The notes beneath the pieces are model-generated. The model saw nothing but the letters and a program-made list of their open reading frames with translations, was not told the origin of the DNA and ran no database searches. From 2-02-FULL-55-14 sp964534125 (GTDB lineage: Bacteria > Bacteroidota > Ignavibacteria > UBA10030): a stretch of 64,000 bases of DNA. The stretch lies in NCBI GenBank assembly GCA_964534125.1, contig CAZHOJ010000003.1, positions 62,001 to 126,000 of the forward strand, in the 5' to 3' direction. Below, piece after piece: positions 35,304 through 43,834 of this stretch (position 1 is the first letter of the stretch; every line of letters begins with the position of its first letter). Position numbers and translations under genes: made by a program.

Positions 35304-37508
35304 TCAACGGCGCTTCGAGCGTGCCGGCATTTTTCGAGGCTCTTTCTCATCCTTCGAAACGATCCGGAAATCGATCCGACGCTCTTCAGGATTGACCCGC
35401 ACGACCTGCACATCGATCGCATCTCCCAGGCGGAACTGCCGCCCGGACCGGCGGCCCGTGAGCGTATACGTCGACTCATCGTATACGTAGAAATCATCAT
35501 TCAGGTCACGCACATGGACCATGCCTTCCACCAGGAGGTCGTCGATCTCTATGAACAGCCCGAACTGGGTGGTCCCCGAGATGATCCCTTTGAACTCGTC
35601 CCCGAGATGCCGCTGCATATAGGTGACCTGCATCACCTTGAGGGCTGCCCGCTCTGCCTCCATGGCAACACGTTCCCGCGCCGAGGAGTGTTTTGCGATC
35701 TCAGGGAGCCGCTTGGCCAGGTCCCCCCTCCGCTCGTGCCGCATCGACCTTCCGTATTCCTTCATTAACCGGTGCACCACGAGGTCCGGATATCGACGTA
35801 TCGGTGAGGTGAAATGCGTATATGTATCGAAAGCCAGCCCAAAATGCCCGATATTCTCGGCGGAATATTCCGCCTTCGCCATCGAGCGGATGGCCACCTC
35901 GTTGATGAGATTCTCTACATCGGAACCCCGAACTGATTGCAGAAGATCCTGGAGATCTTTCGAGCGGATATTTCCGTCGACATGCATCTTGTAGCCAAAC
36001 GTCCGCACGAACGTTGCCAGTTCCCGGACCTTGGCAGGATCAGGCAGGTCATGCACACGGAAAATGAAGGGCCTGAGCCCCTCCTCCCGCTTCTGTACGC
36101 CGAAATCTTTTGCAACCACCTTGTTGGCCAGGAGCATGCATTCTTCCACGAGCCGATGGCTTTCCAGGCGCTCCTTCCGATGGATGGATTCCGGATTCCC
36201 CTCCTTGTCAAAGACGAATGTCGCCTCGGGGGAGTCAAAATCGATGCTCCCCTCCTTCATCCGCTTCTTCGTGAGCATGGAAGTCAGGCCGTGCAGCCCT
36301 TCGATCATCGAGACCACCGCGGGCTCTTCCTTCTCCCGGGCCTGCTCATCACCGGTGAGGATGCGCTGCACCTCTTCATAGGTGAACCGGCGTTTGCTCC
36401 GGATGACCGACTCAGCGGTCCTCGTCTCTTTGACGGCGCCGCGCGATGAAAGAGTAAGGAACACTGTGAACGCCAGCCTGTCCTCATCCGGACGCAGGCT
36501 GCAAAGGCCTCCGGAGAGCCGTTCAGGCAGCATCGGGACCACCATGTTCGGCAGATAGACACTCGTGCCACGGCGACGAGCCTCTGTGTCGAGAGCAGTT
36601 CCTTCCTGGACGTACGCCGAGACGTCAGCGATGTGCACCCCAAGCTTCACGGAACCATCCGGAAGCTGCTCGAGCGACAGGGCATCATCAAAGTCCTTCG
36701 CATCGACCGGATCGATCGTCACGCAGAGGAGGCTGCGGAGGTCGAGCCGCTCCCGAAGCATATCGTCGGTGATCACAGCCGGGAATGCCTCCGCTTCGGC
36801 GAGCACATCAGGCGGAAAGGTCTGCGACAGGCCGAACTCTCTGGCCACAGAGAGCATCTCCGCGCGGACGTTGCCGGCATTCCCCAATACCTCGATGACC
36901 TTACCGACCGGTTGAAAGTGTCCCTCTCCCCAGCTTTCGATGCTCACGACGACCTTCTCGCCGGGCTGTGCCTCGCCGGCATCTTCTTTCCCGATGAGCA
37001 CGGACGGTGCGATGCGGACATCATCGGGGATGACATACAGCGCATGACGGATGCGTTCCAGCGTACCGACCACCTCCGTGCGGCCCCGGCGAACGATACG
37101 GACCACCTCCCCTTCCCTGCGGTCCCCCTCCTTCTTCTTCTTCCGGATGTTCGGCATGAAGAGAGCCACTTCCACGGCATCACCGTGGGTGGCGTGCTCC
37201 AGGTCCCGCTGGGCGACGAAGATATCGTCAGACCCATCGTCCGGTATGACGAAGCCGAAGCCCTGACGCGTCATGCGCAGCGTTCCCGTCAGCTTCTGCG
37301 GGACATAGAGATGCTGATACGTCTTCCCGCGCATGCGGACGACGCGGCCTTCATCCTTCAGGCGGAAGAGGACCGCTTTGAACGTCTCATATTCTTTCGG
37401 TGTGCGGTACCCGAGCCGGCGCGCGAGCTCCTTCGACTTGAACTCCTCGTACGGGTACTTCTCGAGGAATGTGAGGATCCTGGTTTCGATATCGTCGTGT
37501 TGTGCCAT
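35304..37508 (-). CDS. rnr: ribonuclease R
   Basis: This 734-aa 3'-5' exoribonuclease degrades structured RNA and acts in RNA quality control. It has an N-terminal winged-helix segment (residues 5-65), cold-shock domains, an RNB catalytic domain with TIDPVDAKDFDDAL (Asp266, Asp272, Asp274, Asp275, matching the catalytic set of RNase II/R), HFTSPIRRYPDLVVHR, and a C-terminal S1 domain (GTTQFGLFIEIDDLLVEGMV) ending in a basic tail. It starts 3 bp after the tamB-like stop, so the two are co-transcribed. Confidence 0.96.
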   Translation of the reverse strand: MAQHDDIETRILTFLEKYPYEEFKSKELARRLGYRTPKEYETFKAVLFRLKDEGRVVRMRGKTYQHLYVPQKLTGTLRMTRQGFGFVIPDDGSDDIFVAQRDLEHATHGDAVEVALFMPNIRKKKKEGDRREGEVVRIVRRGRTEVVGTLERIRHALYVIPDDVRIAPSVLIGKEDAGEAQPGEKVVVSIESWGEGHFQPVGKVIEVLGNAGNVRAEMLSVAREFGLSQTFPPDVLAEAEAFPAVITDDMLRERLDLRSLLCVTIDPVDAKDFDDALSLEQLPDGSVKLGVHIADVSAYVQEGTALDTEARRRGTSVYLPNMVVPMLPERLSGGLCSLRPDEDRLAFTVFLTLSSRGAVKETRTAESVIRSKRRFTYEEVQRILTGDEQAREKEEPAVVSMIEGLHGLTSMLTKKRMKEGSIDFDSPEATFVFDKEGNPESIHRKERLESHRLVEECMLLANKVVAKDFGVQKREEGLRPFIFRVHDLPDPAKVRELATFVRTFGYKMHVDGNIRSKDLQDLLQSVRGSDVENLINEVAIRSMAKAEYSAENIGHFGLAFDTYTHFTSPIRRYPDLVVHRLMKEYGRSMRHERRGDLAKRLPEIAKHSSARERVAMEAERAALKVMQVTYMQRHLGDEFKGIISGTTQFGLFIEIDDLLVEGMVHVRDLNDDFYVYDESTYTLTGRRSGRQFRLGDAIDVQVVRVNPEERRIDFRIVSKDEKEPRKMPARSKRR

Positions 37509-37511
37509 AGG

Positions 37512-40500
37512 TCAGAACCGTATCCTGTACTGGATGCGAGCCTCATTGGATGATTGGCGCTGGTCCTCGACGTTCTCCGTTCCCTCGACCCTGCGCTCGA
37601 GCGTCAGGATGAGGTTCCGGAGCTCATTGGAGTTGAGCAGCGCAGACATGGGTATCTCGATGATGATATTGGTATTGTCGATGCTGTCGAACACTCTTCC
37701 CCCCACCCGGTACACCGCATCGCCCAGCTGGCCGGAGACCCGGACGTCCGCCCCCTGTGACAGCTGACCGCCACCAAAGTATATGACATCCAGCGACTGG
37801 ATCGTCCCGCGCGTCGTCCTGCGAAGCGTCTCGCTCAGCGGCCCCGTCAGCAAACCGGACGCAAGCCCGTAGCCGAGGTTCTCCGTCAGCAGGCCGGAAC
37901 GCTGCTGCTCGGTCAGCTCATCCCGGAACTGCCCTGTCATGATGAAAGCGATGGCATCTCCCTCCACATCCGTGTTGCCGCCTTCGCTGCCAAGACGCCG
38001 TACGCCTTCCGTGCTGGTGGGGTCCTCCACCTCGATATCGAACTTCGTCCGCAGCTCGCTTCTGGGACCCTGGAGGCTGAGCACGACGGTCACACGCTCG
38101 TCGACCGTTTGCTGCGGTCCGTCGGCGGACGCGACGCTGCCGGACACGATCTTCTTGTGAATACCCTGATACCGTGCGACGATGTCCAGTTCAGGGTTGA
38201 GAGGATTGCCGGTGAAGAGCAGTCTGCCGCTCGCGCTGAACCGTTTCAGGAAGTTGTAGTATGACCTGTCGGTGACCTCGATATCGCCGATGAGCCGTGT
38301 CGAGGCCTGGTCCCGCAGGAAGGAAAGCCGCCCGCGAAGGTCCGCGAACAGCACATCGTTCGCCTGTGTGTTGAAGATGAACCGCACCTGCGTGGCCCCC
38401 TGGGTCTCCAGTGTAAGGTCGAAGTCGATCCGGTCGACAAAGGACTCTCCCGCCTCCTCTTCCCTCGTGTCTGTCACCGCGAATGCCTTTTCCTTCGAGG
38501 CCTGGGAGCGGCGTGCGCGGACATTCGCGGAATCCTGGTCCCGGATGATCTCGATAAGGCGCGTGGAGACCTGCTGCGATTCCCTGTCCGGCGGGAGCGT
38601 TATCTGAGCATTTCGGATGAGCATCTGACCGCTGAACTTCGACCGATCGATCGTTCCCTTCCAGTTCAGCCCAGGCCCGCCGGTCGCAGCAGTGAGGTCG
38701 CCGTAGTACAGAGAGCCAAGGGCCCGGGAACTGTCTTCCCGCATCAGCCGGAGCTCGCCGTTGAATCCCAGGTCGAACCCGTTGAGCGTGATGCCGGACA
38801 GGAACAGAGAGCCCGTCACATTCATCCTCCCGGACGCATAGTCCGCTTCGGCGTTCCGTATCAGGACGTTCTGCATCTGGATGCGATCGTCCGCCGTCAG
38901 GAAATTGCCGTCGAGGCGATAGACCATGCGGGTGGGGACGAACAGGAACCGGCTGTTCCGTATCGTCGCCATTCCCTCATACCGCGGGTCGCTGACGTCG
39001 CCCGTCATCCGGATGTTGCAGGTGAATGTACCCTCCAGGTCCCGGGTCACCGAGGCCAGGAAGGGTTCGAAGAATCCCATATCGATGCCGGTTGAGATCA
39101 TCACCAGGTCGATCTCCCCCTCCAACGGCTCGTCCGGCTTCTCACCGGCAAAGGTGAGGTCAAAGGGGACGGAGCCCCGAAGAAGAAGGTCGGGTGTGCC
39201 GCCGCCGTCGCGGTGACGGACATTGAGCGTGACATCGAGCGAGAGCAGTCGTTCGAAGTAGGAGATCTGTGCCTCCAGCTGTCCGAAGCTGACCCGGTCC
39301 AGCCGGACATCCCCGCCGTGTACCCTGAGCTGCACATTGGGGTGATTGAGCGATCCGCGGAACAGCAGCATTGCGTCGATCACGCCGTCCAGACCGGCGA
39401 CAGTCGAACCGAACGAGGAATTCCCGGCAAGGCCGGCAATATGCGATGCTCTGAAGTGCAAGAGGTCGGCCCGGAGATCGGAGATCCCCCCGGGATGGAA
39501 GATGCCGCTGAGGGAGACCGAGTCCTCTTTGGACCCGAAGATCGCCCGCTGGAACATCACTCCGTCCGCCCCAAGGACGGCGATGACCGTATCCCGCGCA
39601 GAGAGGGTGAACGAGTTCATCTCGACGCTCATCTGGTCCAGCGCGAACGAAGCATACTCTCCTGACCGTCCGAACGTCCCGCTCGACGTGATCCGTATCG
39701 ACGAATCGACGAGCGCATCGAGGCTCAGCATTCCGGACCTCCCCTGCATATCCGTGCGCAGCGATACGGAGGACAGCAGCGTCTCCTCGAGACGCAGGGC
39801 CTCGATGCCGACCGTCAACGAGGTACCCGAGTGACCTTCCGCCCCGGCCTCTTCGAGGCGGTCGGCGAAGAAATCGACCTTCAGGTTCTTGCCGGCAGCG
39901 CCGAACGCGGTATCGTCGAGCGAGACAAATGAACTTGACGCACGCCCGCTCACCTGGAAATCGCCGGGGGAACCCACGATGTCGAGCATACCCGAGGCGT
40001 CCCCCGTCAGGCGAACGCCACCGAGGGCGCCAACGGGTTCGAGCGAACGTATGTCAAACATGATGCGAACATCGGATGTACCGAATCCATCCTGTGCCGC
40101 TGCCGCAACGCGCCCTTCCGTACGGCTGCCTTCCTCAAGCGGCCTGAGGTGGCCCAGATCACCGAAGACCTGGTCGGCATGGCCGACGATCATGCCGATC
40201 GCATGCGTTGCCAATGCCGGTAGGTCGGCCGGTTCAAAGGTGCCTTCCATCCGCACCGTCGCCGGGACCGACTCGAGTGTGATGCTCCGTCGCCCGTTGG
40301 CTCGTTCCTGACGAACGTTCACCGCTGAGCTTTGAACGGTGTAGTCTCCGAAGCGCGAGTCGAGGAATGCGAGTCGCACACTGTCCTTGCTCACCGTACT
40401 ATCGCTGAACCCGCCCGCGCTGATGTCGAGGTTCAATTCGCTGGCATATGACGTCTGTCCCGTCAGGCGTGCAAGGTCGAACCCGCGAAGCGATCCCTGC

Positions 40501-42056
40501 GCTGCATACGACCGTATCACCCCATCCTCGTCCACGCGGGACCTGCCCGTCAGGGTGATGGATCCCGCACCGGTATGGGCATCGGCATGACCGTTCACTG
40601 TCCCCTGAGCTGCATCGATGACCGCGACCGACCGCCGGACATCCACTCCGTAGATGCGGGAGCTATCCGCGGTCATACGCATGACAGCGATGAGCGACCT
40701 GATATCCGTTCCAGAGCCATCGACCTCCATCGTCGCATTCAGTTGCGATACCTCCGTGCCATCACCGACGAACCCGCCGAGATCGAAATCTTCCGTCCGC
40801 ACCGTTCCCTTGTACGTCAGGAAGCGGCCGATGGTCAGGCGTCCGTCAGCATCGACGCTCCCTCGTTCGCTCGACGCAGAGATGCGTGCATGGAAGTCGA
40901 GCGGCTTACCGTTATACGTAAAGAAGAAGGAGACGTCGCCGAAACGCTCCCACGATGGAAGGTCCAGACCGGGAAGGAGCGCCGCAATATCATCCGACCG
41001 CGCAACGCTCTCGTCTCCCTGGATGTCGAGAGTGAGGTCCTCCGGCCGATGCAGGTTCGAGACGTACCCACGCATCTGGATGAAGGACGCCGGCGTCCTG
41101 AGGGCAAGCCGGTCGACCGCGAGCCGGTCGAACGTCCCGGAGACGCGGAGATCAAGAAGCACGGAACGGTCAAGAAACTCGATAGACGGATAGAGGAATT
41201 GACGAAGCTCACCGAGGTCGAGATCACGCGCCGTCAGGGCGAGCCGCGTCGCTGTCCCTTTCAGGTCGGCGACCGAGGTTATCTCTCCAAGCCCCTTCGC
41301 CAGAAGTGCGTCAATGAGCAGGCTGGACCGGCCTGTCACGATCTCCAGTCCTTCGACACGCGTCGCATGTTCCTGGAGCCTGACATCGGCGGAGAGATGC
41401 TGCAGCCGGAGATCGTGGCGTGGCAGCTCGAACGACAGGTTGGCGATGTTGATCCGTGTCTCCTTGTCCAGGAGCGTCAGGCCTGCATCGAGCGTAAGCA
41501 GGGACAGGTCGATGTCAGCATAATCCACGGCCCGGCGTGGAAGCTCTTGCGCCTCCACCGCCCGCGCAGCGAGCGCCACGGAATCGACCATCCTGAACCG
41601 CCCCCCTTCGACCCGCAAGCGGCGCACCGTGACGGTGGATGATGCCGCGCTCGTATCAGGTACTTCAGATGGTTCCGGGAGGAAGCGCGTCAGGTTCAAT
41701 GTCCCGTCAGCGGAGCGGAAGAGGAAGATCGACGGCCTGAGCACCTCCACCTCGCTCAGGCGCACACTGCCGAGGAGGAAGCCGACCAGGTCGTAGGAAA
41801 CACGCACCTCGTCGATCCGTGCCAGCTCCTTGTTCTCCGTCGCGATCTCAACATCCCGTAACGTCAAGCCAGTTATGAGGTTGCCGTCGAGCGATGAGAC
41901 CCAGACAGATCCGCGCACGGAGGCATTCACCTGCTCGAGGATTGTCCCAAGGAGGTATGCCTTGAAGGTCTTCGTCTGCGTGAACCCGGCAACGGCCACC
42001 AGGAGGAAGATCAGGATCATGCCTGCGTGATAGATATGTCGGGCGATTCTTCTCAT
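37512..42056 (-). CDS. tamB: TamB/AsmA-like translocation and assembly protein
   Basis: This 1514-aa protein has one N-terminal membrane helix (AGMILIFLLVAVAGF) and a long periplasmic region rich in beta strands. The N-terminal part matches the AsmA/TamB start (VWVSSLDGNLITGLTLRDVEI). The C-terminal 400 residues match DUF490/TamB (RLIGDIEVTDRSYYNFLKRF, GNPLNPELDIVARYQG, SLDVIYFGGGQLSQGADVRVSG, ending RIQYRIRF). TamB-type proteins bridge the envelope and are linked to lipid transport and barrel assembly. Neighbouring rnr is only 3 bp downstream, and LPS-core genes lie upstream with about 30 bp spacing. Confidence 0.92.
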   Translation of the reverse strand: MRRIARHIYHAGMILIFLLVAVAGFTQTKTFKAYLLGTILEQVNASVRGSVWVSSLDGNLITGLTLRDVEIATENKELARIDEVRVSYDLVGFLLGSVRLSEVEVLRPSIFLFRSADGTLNLTRFLPEPSEVPDTSAASSTVTVRRLRVEGGRFRMVDSVALAARAVEAQELPRRAVDYADIDLSLLTLDAGLTLLDKETRINIANLSFELPRHDLRLQHLSADVRLQEHATRVEGLEIVTGRSSLLIDALLAKGLGEITSVADLKGTATRLALTARDLDLGELRQFLYPSIEFLDRSVLLDLRVSGTFDRLAVDRLALRTPASFIQMRGYVSNLHRPEDLTLDIQGDESVARSDDIAALLPGLDLPSWERFGDVSFFFTYNGKPLDFHARISASSERGSVDADGRLTIGRFLTYKGTVRTEDFDLGGFVGDGTEVSQLNATMEVDGSGTDIRSLIAVMRMTADSSRIYGVDVRRSVAVIDAAQGTVNGHADAHTGAGSITLTGRSRVDEDGVIRSYAAQGSLRGFDLARLTGQTSYASELNLDISAGGFSDSTVSKDSVRLAFLDSRFGDYTVQSSAVNVRQERANGRRSITLESVPATVRMEGTFEPADLPALATHAIGMIVGHADQVFGDLGHLRPLEEGSRTEGRVAAAAQDGFGTSDVRIMFDIRSLEPVGALGGVRLTGDASGMLDIVGSPGDFQVSGRASSSFVSLDDTAFGAAGKNLKVDFFADRLEEAGAEGHSGTSLTVGIEALRLEETLLSSVSLRTDMQGRSGMLSLDALVDSSIRITSSGTFGRSGEYASFALDQMSVEMNSFTLSARDTVIAVLGADGVMFQRAIFGSKEDSVSLSGIFHPGGISDLRADLLHFRASHIAGLAGNSSFGSTVAGLDGVIDAMLLFRGSLNHPNVQLRVHGGDVRLDRVSFGQLEAQISYFERLLSLDVTLNVRHRDGGGTPDLLLRGSVPFDLTFAGEKPDEPLEGEIDLVMISTGIDMGFFEPFLASVTRDLEGTFTCNIRMTGDVSDPRYEGMATIRNSRFLFVPTRMVYRLDGNFLTADDRIQMQNVLIRNAEADYASGRMNVTGSLFLSGITLNGFDLGFNGELRLMREDSSRALGSLYYGDLTAATGGPGLNWKGTIDRSKFSGQMLIRNAQITLPPDRESQQVSTRLIEIIRDQDSANVRARRSQASKEKAFAVTDTREEEAGESFVDRIDFDLTLETQGATQVRFIFNTQANDVLFADLRGRLSFLRDQASTRLIGDIEVTDRSYYNFLKRFSASGRLLFTGNPLNPELDIVARYQGIHKKIVSGSVASADGPQQTVDERVTVVLSLQGPRSELRTKFDIEVEDPTSTEGVRRLGSEGGNTDVEGDAIAFIMTGQFRDELTEQQRSGLLTENLGYGLASGLLTGPLSETLRRTTRGTIQSLDVIYFGGGQLSQGADVRVSGQLGDAVYRVGGRVFDSIDNTNIIIEIPMSALLNSNELRNLILTLERRVEGTENVEDQRQSSNEARIQYRIRF

Positions 42057-42085
42057 CAGAGCATCAACGATGACGGTCCCGCACC

Positions 42086-42565
42086 TTAGTCCTTTGCGCC
42101 CTTTCGAATTCGATCGATGATGGAGGTTGTCGAACGGTCGGGGAGGAATGTGATGGTCTGCACTGAACCCCCGGCGGCTTCGACGATATCCTTGCCGACG
42201 ACCTTGTCGATCGGCCAGTCCGCACCTTTGACGAGGATGTCAGGGACGAGAGCCTTGATCAGCTCGAGCGGTGTATCCTCCCCGAACGGCACCACGAGGT
42301 CCACCACGGCAAGAGCTGCAAGCACGACGGCCCTGTCATCGAGAGGAACGACCGGCCGCCGCGGCCCTTTCAGGCGTACCACCGATGCATCCTCGTTCAT
42401 ACCGACGATGAGAGCGTCCCCCAGTTCCCGGGCCTTCGTGAGATACTCCACATGTCCGCGGTGGAGAATATCGAAACACCCATTCGTGAACACGACCGTC
42501 TTCCCCTGCGAACGGAGGTCGTTCCGCAATCGCGAACATTCCTCGCGCGACACCACGCGTCCCAT
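42086..42565 (-). CDS. rfaE2: D-glycero-beta-D-manno-heptose 1-phosphate adenylyltransferase
   Basis: This 159-aa nucleotidyltransferase makes ADP-heptose from heptose-1-phosphate and ATP for the LPS inner core. The HIGH-type motif is in GCFDILHRGHVEYL and the second motif is SIIDRIRKG. The ATG at 42565 overlaps the rfaE1 stop (TGATG); a GTG one codon earlier is also in frame. In Escherichia coli this domain is fused to the kinase as HldE, whereas here the two are separate coupled genes. Confidence 0.95.
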   Translation of the reverse strand: MGRVVSREECSRLRNDLRSQGKTVVFTNGCFDILHRGHVEYLTKARELGDALIVGMNEDASVVRLKGPRRPVVPLDDRAVVLAALAVVDLVVPFGEDTPLELIKALVPDILVKGADWPIDKVVGKDIVEAAGGSVQTITFLPDRSTTSIIDRIRKGAKD

Positions 42566-43575
42566 CACTTCCCTCCTTTCACAAGTTCTGACCGCTGCAC
42601 TTCCTGCAGAAGGACCTTCTGTTCGATCGGTACGATGCCGACCTCTGCGCAGACGATCCCACCTGCGTAGTTGGCCAGCGTTGCCGCCTGCCGGATGTCG
42701 GCGCCTGCTGCGAGCGCCACGGTGAGCGTCGCGATGACCGTATCGCCGGCCCCGGAGACGTCGGCAACGTGCCGCGCCTGTGTCGGAACAAGACTGACCT
42801 CCCCGGAGGACTCGAACAAGGCCATCCCCTTGTCACCGAGCGTCAGGAGAACATTATCAGCCCGCAGTTCCTCGAGCAGACGTTTCCCGGCACCGCGGAT
42901 GTCCTCCTCTGTTCTCATGCGGATCCCGAGCGCCTCCTCGGTCTCCTTTCGGTTCGGCTTGAAGACCGTCGCATCCTTATAGCTGAAGAAGTTGTTGAAC
43001 TTCGGGTCGACTGTCAGGATCTTCCCCTTTTCCCGGGACAGGGCAATGACCTCACCGATGAGCCGGGCAGTAAGGACCCCCTTGTTGTAGTCCTGGAGAA
43101 TGATGCCGTCGAACGCATCGATGTTCTCCCGGAGGAAGGACATGACCTTCGCCGACACCGCCCCGCTGATGTCCTCTTTGACCTCCTGGTCGATGCGGAC
43201 AACGTGCTGGCCGTCGGCGATAACGCGGGTCTTGACGGTCGTCGGTCGCGATGCGTCCTCGATGATCCCATCGGCCGGAAAACCGAGTGCCCCGATCGTC
43301 TGCGCGAGAAGACGACCGTTGGCATCGGCTCCGGAGACGCCGACCAGGACCGGAACGCCCCCCAGCGAGGCGATATTGTTCGCCACGTTGGCTGCCCCGC
43401 CAAGTCGGGTCGATTCTTCGGCAACCTCAACGATGGGGACGGGTGCTTCGGGTGAGATGCGGGTCACGGAGCCCCAGAAATACCTGTCCAGCATCAGGTC
43501 TCCGACCACCGCAATTCGCTTCCCGGCGAATGAATTCAACAATTCCTTGAGCTCAGAGTTCGTAAAGACTACCAC
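42565..43575 (-). CDS. rfaE1: D-glycero-beta-D-manno-heptose-7-phosphate kinase (PfkB family)
   Basis: This 336-aa kinase phosphorylates heptose-7-phosphate at C1 in ADP-heptose synthesis. VVGDLMLDRYFWGSVTRISP, LGGAANVANNIASLGG and the catalytic SGAGDTV (Asp278) are intact. The start is a GTG at 43575 preceded by GGAGG with 7 nt spacing, which settles the start. Two dyads flank the likely promoter upstream. It is the first gene of an rfaE1-rfaE2-tamB-rnr run. Confidence 0.95.
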   Translation of the reverse strand: MVVFTNSELKELLNSFAGKRIAVVGDLMLDRYFWGSVTRISPEAPVPIVEVAEESTRLGGAANVANNIASLGGVPVLVGVSGADANGRLLAQTIGALGFPADGIIEDASRPTTVKTRVIADGQHVVRIDQEVKEDISGAVSAKVMSFLRENIDAFDGIILQDYNKGVLTARLIGEVIALSREKGKILTVDPKFNNFFSYKDATVFKPNRKETEEALGIRMRTEEDIRGAGKRLLEELRADNVLLTLGDKGMALFESSGEVSLVPTQARHVADVSGAGDTVIATLTVALAAGADIRQAATLANYAGGIVCAEVGIVPIEQKVLLQEVQRSELVKGGK

Positions 43576-43590
43576 TTTCGTGCCTCCGTA

Positions 43591-43642
43591 GATTTGGCCA
43601 AATCAAAGTAATATAGGCAATTTTGAAAGGGTTCGAAAATTG
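43591..43642 (-). promoter_or_regulatory. rfaE1 promoter region with two dyads
   Basis: On the minus strand, CAATTTT/AAAATTG arms with an 11-nt spacer (43642-43618) lie over the expected -35 region. TATATT (43614-43609) is a candidate -10. A perfect 14-bp palindrome, GATTTGGCCAAATC (43604-43591), lies between it and the ribosome site. The arrangement suggests one or two regulator sites around this promoter. Confidence 0.4.
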
Positions 43643-43834
43643 TCGACATGGCAGGACGGACACGGAGGTCCTGAGAAGGAGACAGCCGTCGAGGGAAGCC
43701 AAGGGTGGACGGCAGAGAGAAGAGAAGGAATGAAGGGGTCGGCCGCGGCGTTCGCACATATCCCCGGTCGGACAAACTTCCCGTGGTCAGAGGAGCCGGC
43801 GGAGGATCGCCGGACGGAATCGGACCCTGCGCAG

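Noticed and set aside
40575..41642. A 355-codon plus-strand frame inside tamB
   Set aside because: Sequence is Arg/Asp-rich without domains and lies opposite a clear TamB family coding region.
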